This document shows, in pieces, positions 17,341 to 25,071 of a stretch of 64,000 nucleotides of DNA. A program made the position numbers and the translations under genes. Numbering within the stretch: the first letter of the stretch is position 1; each line of letters starts with the position of its first letter. The stretch covers positions 1,861,501 to 1,925,500 of the forward strand of contig NC_012781.1 of assembly GCF_000020605.1 (NCBI RefSeq), written 5' to 3'. The stretch comes from Agathobacter rectalis ATCC 33656 (GTDB lineage: Bacteria; Bacillota; Clostridia; Lachnospirales; Lachnospiraceae). The notes under the pieces are model-generated. The model did no database searches. It saw only the letters and a program-made list of their open reading frames with translations, and was not told where the DNA came from.

Positions 17341-17718
17341 ATGCAACTTGACGATTTAAAAATACTTATATGCGATGATTCGATTCTCGCAAGAAAACAG
17401 ATGAAGGACATAATCAATTCCATTGGTTCACCGACTATCATTGAGGCGGCAAACGGACAGCTCGCCATTGATATGTACAAGGAGCATAAGCCAAATCTCA
17501 CATTTATAGACATTGTAATGCCAGTAAAGGATGGAAATGCCGCTATCTCAGAAATTATGGAGTATGACAGCAGTGCTACCATCTTCGTTGCATCATCTGT
17601 AGGCACACAGTCCGAGCTTAAAAAGGCTCTTGCTGCCGGAGCATGTGACTTCATTCAGAAACCAATCGACAAGGATCAGGTCATAAGTCTGATTAAGAAG
17701 CACATAGGAGGAAATTAA
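17341..17718 (+). CDS. CheY-like single-domain response regulator
   Basis: A 125-residue receiver domain with no output domain. The acidic pocket is D12-D13, the phosphoacceptor is D57 (TFIDIVMP), the switch Ser is at about 85-86 and the conserved Lys is K107 (FIQKP). Such proteins act by phosphorylation-dependent binding, as CheY does at the flagellar motor. The next gene, one base after the stop, has a CheX/CheC-like domain, so the pair may be a phosphorylated messenger and its phosphatase or target. No histidine kinase or flagellar gene is adjacent. Confidence 0.85.
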   Translation: MQLDDLKILICDDSILARKQMKDIINSIGSPTIIEAANGQLAIDMYKEHKPNLTFIDIVMPVKDGNAAISEIMEYDSSATIFVASSVGTQSELKKALAAGACDFIQKPIDKDQVISLIKKHIGGN

Positions 17719-17719
17719 T

Positions 17720-18598
17720 ATGTATACTCAATTTTTTGGCAATTTTCTCCTATCAAAGGGGTATATCACTAATGAGCAGCTTTTTGACGCACTCAAAGAA
17801 AAAGCACAAAAGCACGCAAAGCTCGGTACTCTTGCCATCCACTCAGGGCTTATGACAGCTGCCGAGGTTGATTCAGTAATAGTCGAGCAGACCCATCAGG
17901 ACAAGAAGTTTGGTGAGCTTACAATAGAAATGGGCTATCTGACAGACGAGCAGGTAAAGGATCTCTTAAACATCCAAAGCCCTGACTTTCTTCTTTTAGG
18001 ACAGATTCTTTTAGACAAAGGCATAATTGACAATACCACTCTCGAAAAGAGTATACATGATTACCGCAGTGAGAATGCTATTTCCGATCTTGACATGGTA
18101 CTCGAGGATAAGGACAGTATAAATCATCTGATAGGTCATTTTTTTGCCAATACAGGCATAGATCCTTCTGCCATTGACATTATGTATCTTGAGCTTTTGT
18201 TTAACAGCTTTATCCGATTTGTCGGTGATGACTACACTCCGCTCTCTGCCGAGATATGTGACAGCTTTAGTGCGGACTGCATGGTACGTCAGGACATCGA
18301 GGGCAGCTATGCCATATCTACATACATAGGCATGAGTCAGACAACAGCCATCAATTTTGCATCACGCTATGTAAATGAATCATTTTCAGTATACGACGAG
18401 TATGTACAGGCATCTCTCGATGATTTCCTGAACCTGAACAATGGACTGTTTCTGGTCAACTGTTCAAATGATCAGGCACTTGAGCTTACTCTCACTGCAC
18501 CTGAGCATTTTGATGGACAGACACGCAGCTTCAATAAAGCCTGCAAGCTCAAGCTGTTATACCCTTTCGGAGCCATTCACTTTATTATTGAATTCTAA
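17720..18598 (+). CDS. MshEN-like plus CheX/CheC-like two-domain protein
   Basis: A 292-residue soluble protein. The N-terminal ~95 residues hold two copies of a short motif like those in MshEN/GspE N-terminal domains, which in other proteins bind cyclic-di-GMP (LLSKGYITNEQLFDALKEK, then GELTIEMGYLTDEQVKDLL and GQILLDKGIIDNTTLEKSI). The C-terminal half resembles CheX/CheC: AISTYIGMSQTTAINFASRY and a helix DDFLNLNNGLFLVN that is close to the ExxN phosphatase signature but starts with Asp. It is one base after the cheY-like gene and surely co-translated. A dephosphorylation or c-di-GMP-sensing role is inferred, not shown. Confidence 0.7.
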   Translation: MYTQFFGNFLLSKGYITNEQLFDALKEKAQKHAKLGTLAIHSGLMTAAEVDSVIVEQTHQDKKFGELTIEMGYLTDEQVKDLLNIQSPDFLLLGQILLDKGIIDNTTLEKSIHDYRSENAISDLDMVLEDKDSINHLIGHFFANTGIDPSAIDIMYLELLFNSFIRFVGDDYTPLSAEICDSFSADCMVRQDIEGSYAISTYIGMSQTTAINFASRYVNESFSVYDEYVQASLDDFLNLNNGLFLVNCSNDQALELTLTAPEHFDGQTRSFNKACKLKLLYPFGAIHFIIEF

Positions 18599-18656
18599 TA
18601 TCTTTGCAAGGCGGTTTCAGTAATCTGATAATTATTTACTCTATAATTAGAGCACA

Positions 18657-18689
18657 AAAAGAACATCTGCAATCAGCAGATGTTCTTTT
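18657..18689 (+). terminator. terminator of the cheY-cheX-like operon
   Basis: GAACATCTGC (18661-18670) pairs with GCAGATGTTC (18676-18685) around AATCA, followed by TTTTA. A preceding A-run makes it usable by the convergent thrC as well, although that gene ends about 80 bases away. Confidence 0.88.
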
Positions 18690-18766
18690 ATGTTGCGCTA
18701 TACATAATTATATATCAAACAAATTACAATTATATGATTAAATGGGCAAAAGGTAACATTATATTA

Positions 18767-20260
18767 TTACTGCACACCGAGCATTTTCTTAACAGTGTTT
18801 TCCATCTGATCCACATCACAGACTGTGTTGTGAAGAATCTTTGCATCCCTGATTTCCTCGATGGCATTTGGTACCTTAACGTTGCCAAGCTTTGAAAGCT
18901 CATCTACAAGCTCAAAGTCTGTCATTGAATCGTACTTAGGATCAATTGCATCCATCACACTTCTTGTGAATTTGAATGGACTTGCTGTAGATGCGATAAC
19001 AGTCTTTGTGGCTGTATCACCTGTAGCCTCCTTATACTTGTCATATACACCTGCTGCAACTGCTGTATGAGTATCAATAATGTATCCTGTATCCTCGTAA
19101 AGCTTTTTAATAACCTCAGCGGTTTCCTTCTCACTTGTGTAATTTCCATAGAAGTCAGAAAGCTTTTCCTTCATCTCAGGTGTTACAGTGTATTTGCCAT
19201 CCTTAGCAAGCGAAGCCATAAGCTGAGCATTCTTATTTGCATCATTTCCTGCGATACGGTAAATGAGTCTCTCAAGGTTTGAAGAAATGAGAATATCCAT
19301 GGATGGTGAATTTGTGAGGATAAACTCTCTGTTTTTATCATACTCTCCTGTTGTGAAGAAATCGTAAAGCACCTTGTTCTCGTTTGAAGCGCAGATAAGC
19401 TTTGCAACTGGAAGTCCCATATTTTTTGCATAAAACGCTGCAAGTATATTTCCAAAGTTTCCCGTAGGAACAACGATATTTATCTTCTCATCCTTTGCGA
19501 CAGCTCTCTGTGCAAAAAGCTTTGAGTAAGCATATACATAGTACACAATCTGTGGTACAAGGCGACCTATATTGATTGAGTTGGCAGATGAGAACTGATA
19601 GCCCGCGGCATCCATCGTCTCTGCAAGAGCCTTATCATTGAACATAGCCTTTACTGCTGACTGTGCCTGGTCAAAGTTGCCGTGAATACCCACTACATGA
19701 GTATTGGCACCCTTTTGTGTAAGCATCTGCTTTTCCTGAATCGGGCTGACACCATTCTTTGGATAGAAAACTATAATCTGTGTCCCCTCAACATCAGCAA
19801 AACCTGCCATAGCTGCCTTTCCTGTGTCTCCTGATGTGGCTGTCAGGATGACAATCTCGTTTTTAACATTGTTTTTCTTTGCGGATGTGATAAGTAAATG
19901 AGGCAGAATGGATAATGCCATATCCTTGAAGGCTATTGTAGAGCCATGGAACAACTCAAGGTAGTAAGCCCCGTCAGCAAACTTAAGCGGTGCAATCTCA
20001 GTAGTATCAAACTTGCTGTCGTATGCCCTGTTGATACAATTTTTAAGCTCTTCCTCTGTGAAATCCGTAAGGAAAAGCTTCATAACCTCATATGCTACCT
20101 GCTGGTATGACATCTTAGAAAGCTCCTCAACAGAAACATCAAGTGCCGGAATGCTCTCAGGTACAAATAATCCTCCGTCATCGGCAAGGCCCTTAAGGAT
20201 AGCCTGTGAAGCTGTTATTTTCTTTTCACTGTTTCTTGTACTTGAATATAATAAATCCAT
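18767..20260 (-). CDS. thrC: threonine synthase
   Basis: A PLP enzyme that converts O-phosphohomoserine to threonine. The 497-residue length and N-terminal YSSTRNSEKKITASQAILKG match the long ThrC class. The PLP lysine is in FHGSTIAFKDMALSILPHL (near residue 113). TATSGDTGKAAMAGFAD is the phosphate-binding loop region, and VVPTGNFGNILAAFYAK follows. It is a single-gene transcript with its own promoter and a GAGGTAAAAA ribosome site. A short stem (CTGCAT/ATGCAG) lies in its leader at about 20304-20319. Confidence 0.95.
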   Translation of the reverse strand: MDLLYSSTRNSEKKITASQAILKGLADDGGLFVPESIPALDVSVEELSKMSYQQVAYEVMKLFLTDFTEEELKNCINRAYDSKFDTTEIAPLKFADGAYYLELFHGSTIAFKDMALSILPHLLITSAKKNNVKNEIVILTATSGDTGKAAMAGFADVEGTQIIVFYPKNGVSPIQEKQMLTQKGANTHVVGIHGNFDQAQSAVKAMFNDKALAETMDAAGYQFSSANSINIGRLVPQIVYYVYAYSKLFAQRAVAKDEKINIVVPTGNFGNILAAFYAKNMGLPVAKLICASNENKVLYDFFTTGEYDKNREFILTNSPSMDILISSNLERLIYRIAGNDANKNAQLMASLAKDGKYTVTPEMKEKLSDFYGNYTSEKETAEVIKKLYEDTGYIIDTHTAVAAGVYDKYKEATGDTATKTVIASTASPFKFTRSVMDAIDPKYDSMTDFELVDELSKLGNVKVPNAIEEIRDAKILHNTVCDVDQMENTVKKMLGVQ

Positions 20261-20337
20261 TTTTTACCTCATTTCTCTTTTTATCTTATCTAAATCCATA
20301 TTGCTGCATCTATATGCAGACAATTATTATCCTTTAT

Positions 20338-20366
20338 AGTATAATAAATTTCATATATCAAATCAA
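20338..20366 (-). promoter_or_regulatory. promoter of thrC
   Basis: Minus strand TTGATT (20361-20366), 17-bp spacer, TATACT (20338-20343). Confidence 0.7.
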
Positions 20367-20433
20367 TAACAAAAATGCTACAATAATATATATATGATTA
20401 AAAATATATGTGAAAGGAACACAAATTATATCT

Positions 20434-21234
20434 ATGCTCCAGGGAGTTTACACCGCTGTCAGAAAAGACGGCACCATTTACTACAGGTCCAACATCACCT
20501 ACAAAAGCAAACACATCAGTCTCGGAAGCTTTGACAGTGAGCTTTCTGCAAGCCGCGCCTATGCCACCGCATCGACAATTTTATTAAAAGAAACAAACAG
20601 CATAGAGGACTCTTACTTTCACACCCATGCACTTACATTTGATAAAATTGTAACTCTTATTAATTTCCGTGATAACGGAATGTACATAAAGACGCCCATA
20701 TATCTGCGCAAAAACTATTTCAGCTACTATCTGGATATATCACATGAGCTGAAATTCGATATAGACGATTTGTTTTACTACTCTGAGCATCGCATATTAA
20801 AACGCCAGGGACATCTGTACGTCAACGACTACGGCATGCAGGTCACCCTGCTTAGCCGCTATGGCATACAGCCTCATGCTGTTTGCGGACGGGACTATGT
20901 ATTTGTAAACAACGATTCAACCGACATGCGCTACGAAAACATCAAGCTGTTAAATCCATACCATGGTGTAGAGATTATCAAAACTGCAGGGCTCGACAAA
21001 TATAAAGCTCGCATACACATAAACGGTAATTTTGTCATAGGAACCTACAACACAATCGAAAAGGCCGCTATTGCATACAATAAAGCTGTCGATATGGCTC
21101 ATGCACATGGCATAGAAAAAAACTATCCCGAAAACTATATCGAAAGTATATCAGGCAAGGAATACGCGGATATTTACACTTCTGTGACAGTTTCCAATAA
21201 ATATTTGCAGTATCTGCAGCAATTTGATTTATAG
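20434..21234 (+). CDS. AP2-like/degenerate HNH-like protein
   Basis: Three segments are visible. The N-terminal 45 residues (GVYTAVRKDGTIYYRSNI, then ISLGSFDSELSASRAY) and the C-terminal block (YKARIHINGNFVIGTYNT, then EKAAIAYNKAVDMA) both look like AP2-type DNA-binding folds: three strands followed by an Ala-rich helix. Between them VNNDSTDMRYENIKLLN resembles the HNH-homing-endonuclease motif (VNHxDGxxxDNRxENL), but the catalytic His position is Asn-Asp. This is therefore probably a domesticated homing-endonuclease relative that binds DNA without cutting. ATG at 20434 is adopted because the AP2 fold begins there; AAAGGA is 16 bases upstream, and an in-frame GTG at 20410 is an alternative. 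It is monocistronic. Confidence 0.65.
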   Translation: MLQGVYTAVRKDGTIYYRSNITYKSKHISLGSFDSELSASRAYATASTILLKETNSIEDSYFHTHALTFDKIVTLINFRDNGMYIKTPIYLRKNYFSYYLDISHELKFDIDDLFYYSEHRILKRQGHLYVNDYGMQVTLLSRYGIQPHAVCGRDYVFVNNDSTDMRYENIKLLNPYHGVEIIKTAGLDKYKARIHINGNFVIGTYNTIEKAAIAYNKAVDMAHAHGIEKNYPENYIESISGKEYADIYTSVTVSNKYLQYLQQFDL

Positions 21235-21284
21235 AACGCATATCCCACAGTTTGCATATTACCATTATTTTTAATATTGTACTA

Positions 21285-21318
21285 AAAACTCCCGCGGTTA
21301 TATAACCTCGGGAATTTT
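21285..21318. terminator. bidirectional terminator between the AP2-like gene and leuD
   Basis: CCCG-C-GGTT (21291-21299) pairs with AACC-T-CGGG (21304-21312) with one mismatch, preceded by AAAAA and followed by AATTTTT. Confidence 0.85.
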
Positions 21319-21323
21319 TATAA

Positions 21324-21812
21324 TTACTTCTGATTTATATAGTTTACAAGTCCCTCGCAGTCGATAATCTTCTGCATGAACGGTGGGAAGGCCTGTCCCT
21401 TAAACTTCTCTCCTGTTGTCTCATCTGTGATGATACCTGAATCAAAGTCTACTGTCACCTCATCACCGGCTTTTATTGCCTTTGCTGCCTCAGGGCACTC
21501 AATAATAGGAAGACCTATATTGATTGCATTTCTGTAGAAAATTCTTGCAAATGTCTCTGCGATAACACAGCTTACGCCGGCAGCCTTGATGGCAATCGGT
21601 GCATGCTCTCTTGATGAACCACAGCCGAAGTTCTTGTTGGCTACCATGATATCTCCGGCCTTTACATTATTTACAAAATCCTTATCGATATCCTCCATGC
21701 AGTGTGTTGCAAGCTCCTTAGGATCAGAAGAATTCAGATATCTTGCAGGAATGATTACATCTGTATCGACATTGTCTCCATATTTAAATACACGACCGTG
21801 TGCTGCTTTCAT
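21324..21812 (-). CDS. leuD: 3-isopropylmalate dehydratase small subunit
   Basis: The 162-residue swivelling domain of isopropylmalate isomerase (leucine pathway), with [31 protein letters not shown] and [10 protein letters not shown]. The short length is that of the archaeal/Clostridia-type LeuD rather than the ~200-residue E. coli form, matching its 420-residue LeuC partner 17 bases upstream. It has an AGGA-type ribosome site. Confidence 0.94.
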   Translation of the reverse strand: MKAAHGRVFKYGDNVDTDVIIPARYLNSSDPKELATHCMEDIDKDFVNNVKAGDIMVANKNFGCGSSREHAPIAIKAAGVSCVIAETFARIFYRNAINIGLPIIECPEAAKAIKAGDEVTVDFDSGIITDETTGEKFKGQAFPPFMQKIIDCEGLVNYINQK

Positions 21813-21829
21813 TGTGCTTCCTCCAATCT

Positions 21830-23092
21830 TTACATAACATCCTTTGGTCCTGAAATCTTACCTGTAATGGCACTTGCAGCTGCAACAGCAGGGCTTGCCA
21901 GATAAACCTCAGAATCCACATGACCCATACGTCCGACAAAGTTACGGTTTGTGGTAGATACGCATCTCTCGCCCTCAGCGAGCACTCCCATGTATCCGCC
22001 AAGACATGGTCCGCAGGTAGGTGTGCTCACAATGGCACCTGCCTCGATAAATGTCTTAAGAAGGCCCTCTTCCATAGCCTGAAGATAAATCTTTTGTGTG
22101 GCAGGAATCACGATAACCCTGATACCATCCGCAACCTTTTTACCCTCAAGAATCTTTGCTGCAATACGCAGATCATCCATACGGCCGTTGGTACATGAAC
22201 CGATTACTACCTGGTCAATCTTTACATCACCAACCTCATCGATGGTACGTGTATTGTCAGGCAGATGTGGGAATGAAACTGTAGACTTAAGTGTGCTAAG
22301 GTCGATTGTATACTCCTCATCATACTCTGCATCACTATCAGCCTCATACTCTGTGAACGGACGCTTTGAATGCTCCTTCATGTACTCTCTTGTGAGATCA
22401 TCTACAGGGAAGATACCATTCTTGCCGCCGGCCTCAATTGCCATATTGGCGATAGTAAATCTGTCGTCCATAGAAAGATATTTAAGTCCATCTCCGACAA
22501 ACTCCATTGACTTATAAAGTGCACCGTCCACACCAATCATACCGATGATATGAAGGATGACGTCCTTGCCGCTGATCCACTCAGCCGGTTTTCCGACGAT
22601 ATTGAACTTGATAGCAGAAGGTACCTTAAACCAAGCCTTGCCTGTAGCCATTCCTGCTGCCATATCAGTACTTCCCACACCTGTAGAGAAGGCTCCTAAA
22701 GCTCCGTATGTACATGTATGTGAATCAGCTCCTATAATCACATCACCTGCTACAGTCAGTCCCTGCTCAGGTAAAAGTGCATGCTCGATGCCCATTTTTC
22801 CTACATCAAAGTAATTTGTAATCTCGTTTTTGCAGGCAAACTCGCGAACACATTTACAGTGTTCTGCTGACTTGATGTCCTTGTTTGGTGCAAAGTGATC
22901 CATAACGAGTGCAATTTTATCTTTATTAAACACTCCCTCTACCTTCATCTTGTTGATCTCATGAATCGCTACAGGTGAGGTAATGTCGTTTCCAAGCACA
23001 AGATCTAAATCAGCCTCAATGAGCTGTCCTGCACTAACAGAGTCAAGGCCTGCGTGTGCAGCAAGAATCTTCTGTGTCATTGTCATTCCCAT
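21830..23092 (-). CDS. leuC: 3-isopropylmalate dehydratase large subunit
   Basis: The 420-residue aconitase-type catalytic subunit, which carries a [4Fe-4S] cluster and isomerises 2- to 3-isopropylmalate. Cluster ligands are visible in VIGSCTNGR and [11 protein letters not shown]. Other family motifs are [22 protein letters not shown] and [24 protein letters not shown]. The length is of the archaeal/HacA type. A strong AGGAGG precedes ATG. It forms an operon with leuD and is divergent from a LysR-type regulator, with repeated sequences in the shared control region. Confidence 0.95.
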   Translation of the reverse strand: MGMTMTQKILAAHAGLDSVSAGQLIEADLDLVLGNDITSPVAIHEINKMKVEGVFNKDKIALVMDHFAPNKDIKSAEHCKCVREFACKNEITNYFDVGKMGIEHALLPEQGLTVAGDVIIGADSHTCTYGALGAFSTGVGSTDMAAGMATGKAWFKVPSAIKFNIVGKPAEWISGKDVILHIIGMIGVDGALYKSMEFVGDGLKYLSMDDRFTIANMAIEAGGKNGIFPVDDLTREYMKEHSKRPFTEYEADSDAEYDEEYTIDLSTLKSTVSFPHLPDNTRTIDEVGDVKIDQVVIGSCTNGRMDDLRIAAKILEGKKVADGIRVIVIPATQKIYLQAMEEGLLKTFIEAGAIVSTPTCGPCLGGYMGVLAEGERCVSTTNRNFVGRMGHVDSEVYLASPAVAAASAITGKISGPKDVM

Positions 23093-23174
23093 GCTTATAT
23101 TCCTCCTAGCATATAAAAATATTGTATTATGATTGTATCTGAATCAAGTTTACTTAAGACATCATAACATATGA

Positions 23175-23234
23175 TTTACCATAATAAAAATACATAATAA
23201 ACATATTTACCATAACTAAATCTCATGGTATAAT
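23175..23234. promoter_or_regulatory. leuC-lysR divergent control region with direct repeats
   Basis: ATTTACCATAA occurs twice, at 23175-23185 and 23206-23216, 31 bp apart (about three helical turns). An inverted partial copy (ATGGT) at 23225-23229 abuts TATAAT (23229-23234), the likely -10 of the LysR gene. The second repeat covers the corresponding -35. This is the layout expected for binding by a LysR tetramer that represses itself and acts on leuC. Confidence 0.55.
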
Positions 23235-23318
23235 AAACACAGATTTGTTGATGTTCACACATTTTTGTGACAAGCAACGATTACAGCCCATTAAAAGTAC
23301 AAACCACAGGAGGTACAA

Positions 23319-24224
23319 ATGAACCAGAATCTCTCATCTTACTGGATTTTCTATACTGTCGCCAATGCCGGCAATATATCAAAGGCAGCCAAGGAGCTCT
23401 ATATCAGCCAGCCTGCCATCAGCAAGTCAATTCAAAAGCTCGAGGACGGACTGGAATGCAAGCTTTTTTCCAGAAGCTCCAGAGGTGTCGTCTTGACCGA
23501 TGAGGGCAGGCTTCTGTATGATCATGTAAGCGAGGCCTTTGAGGCATTAAATGAGGGTGAGGAAAAGCTGAAGCGCTCAATAGAGCTCGGTGTCGGCCAG
23601 CTTAAAATTGGTGTCAGCTCAACCCTCTGCAAATATATGCTTTTGCCATATCTCAAGGAATTCATACACAGAAATCCTCATATAAGCATCTCAATCGAAT
23701 GTCAGTCCACCAATGAGACCTTAAAGCTCCTCGATGATGACAAAATAGATATAGGTCTGATTGGAAAACCAGCATCCCTTAAGACTTTCAATTTCTATTA
23801 TCTGGACAACATTGAGGATATATTTGTCACTACAAAGGACTATCTGCGCAACTTAAGCGCCCGTGGTGTCAAAAAGAGCGAGATTTTGCAAAACTCTACT
23901 CTCATGCTTCTCGATAAAGGCAATATGACACGTAAATATATTGATGATTATCTGCAGGAGAACCAGATACACGTAAAGGACTCTATAGATATATCAAATA
24001 TGGACCTGCTCATCGACTTTGCCAAAATAGGCGTAGGTGTGGCCTGCGTCATAAAAAGCATAGTTTCAAAGGAGCTTGCTGACGGTACCCTGATTGAAAT
24101 TCCTCTCGGCATACCAATCCACAAGCGTGAGGTTGGCTTTGCTTACAAGGAGTCTTCAAAGCTTTCCACCTCTCTGCAGACCTTTATCAAGTTTTATGAG
24201 AGCTACACACCAGAGGATTTTTAA
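23319..24224 (+). CDS. LysR-type transcriptional regulator
   Basis: A 301-residue LysR regulator: an N-terminal winged helix (FYTVANAGNISKAAKELYISQPAISKSIQKLEDGL, helix-turn-helix about residues 10-40) and a periplasmic-binding-protein-like effector domain from about residue 90. It is divergent from leuCD, so leucine-pathway control is the obvious guess; the usual inducer of such regulators is a pathway intermediate. Direct repeats in the intergenic region support this. AGGAGG precedes ATG. The DUF6062 gene follows 30 bases after the stop and may be co-transcribed. Confidence 0.88.
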   Translation: MNQNLSSYWIFYTVANAGNISKAAKELYISQPAISKSIQKLEDGLECKLFSRSSRGVVLTDEGRLLYDHVSEAFEALNEGEEKLKRSIELGVGQLKIGVSSTLCKYMLLPYLKEFIHRNPHISISIECQSTNETLKLLDDDKIDIGLIGKPASLKTFNFYYLDNIEDIFVTTKDYLRNLSARGVKKSEILQNSTLMLLDKGNMTRKYIDDYLQENQIHVKDSIDISNMDLLIDFAKIGVGVACVIKSIVSKELADGTLIEIPLGIPIHKREVGFAYKESSKLSTSLQTFIKFYESYTPEDF

Positions 24225-24254
24225 ATAAAAAAATATGACCCCGGAGGTATTATC

Positions 24255-25016
24255 TTGAAAGAACAAATACACACTATCCCCATATCAGACGCCTTTGACA
24301 ATGCCGGCGAATGCCCCTTCTGCTATATAGAAAAACGCACCGAGGATCACGTCATGGATTTTGTACTTGGTCATGGTGCCTCTTACATGGAGGCTGACAT
24401 ACGCGATATGACCGATAAGGAGGGCTTCTGCCGTGCACATTTCAAAAAAATGTTTGACTATGGCAATTCACTCGGAAACGCCTGGATACTAAAAACCATG
24501 TACATGCTCCATATTGAGGAGATGGACAAAGAATTTAAGAACTTTAAGCCTGATTCAGTGCAAAGGAGCGGTCTTTTTAAAAAAGCAAACGCCTCCTCCA
24601 ATTCCATCGTGGACTGGATTAACAAGCGTGAATCAACCTGCTTTATATGCGACAGCGTAAACAAGACCTTTAATGCATACATGAAGACCTTCTTCACTAT
24701 GTATGAAAAGGATCCTGAACTAAAAGAAAAATTAAAGAACACAAAAGGATTTTGTCTCGATCACCTGAAAGTGGTTCTGGAAGGAGCTGACACTTATTTA
24801 AAAGGTGATAAGCGCAAAGAATTTTACGATATCGTGCTCCCTCTAATGCACGACAACATGAACCGCATATATGAAGATGTTGCATGGTTCATCGAAAAAT
24901 ATGATTATAAAAATAAAGATGCCGACTGGAAAAATTCCAAGGATGCGATCCAGCGCGGTATGCAGAAGCTTCGCGGAAGTGATCCATCTCTTCCACCACA
25001 TGTTCTCAAAAAATAA
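24255..25016 (+). CDS. DUF6062-type protein with duplicated Cys/His motifs
   Basis: A 253-residue soluble protein carrying two copies of a zinc-site-like pattern: C-P-F-C (about residue 20) with GFCRAHF (about 57), and C-F-I-C (about 129) with GFCLDHL (about 165). The spacing suggests two internally duplicated metal-binding lobes (CxxC plus CxxH). The family is widespread in Lachnospiraceae and annotated DUF6062; no function is established to my knowledge. It starts at TTG (24255), seven bases after GGAGG. It follows the LysR gene and is ended by a strong hairpin. Confidence 0.75.
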   Translation: MKEQIHTIPISDAFDNAGECPFCYIEKRTEDHVMDFVLGHGASYMEADIRDMTDKEGFCRAHFKKMFDYGNSLGNAWILKTMYMLHIEEMDKEFKNFKPDSVQRSGLFKKANASSNSIVDWINKRESTCFICDSVNKTFNAYMKTFFTMYEKDPELKEKLKNTKGFCLDHLKVVLEGADTYLKGDKRKEFYDIVLPLMHDNMNRIYEDVAWFIEKYDYKNKDADWKNSKDAIQRGMQKLRGSDPSLPPHVLKK

Positions 25017-25020
25017 AATC

Positions 25021-25071
25021 ACCCGGTATTCTGCCGGCCGTCTAGTGGCTGTGCAAAATACCGGGTAATTT
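25021..25071. terminator. terminator between DUF6062 gene and leuS
   Basis: ACCCGGTATT (25021-25030) pairs with AATACCGGGT (25057-25066), followed by AATTTTTATTT. The 26-nt loop contains GC-rich sequence. It serves the plus strand, and may also serve leuS on the other strand. Confidence 0.8.
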
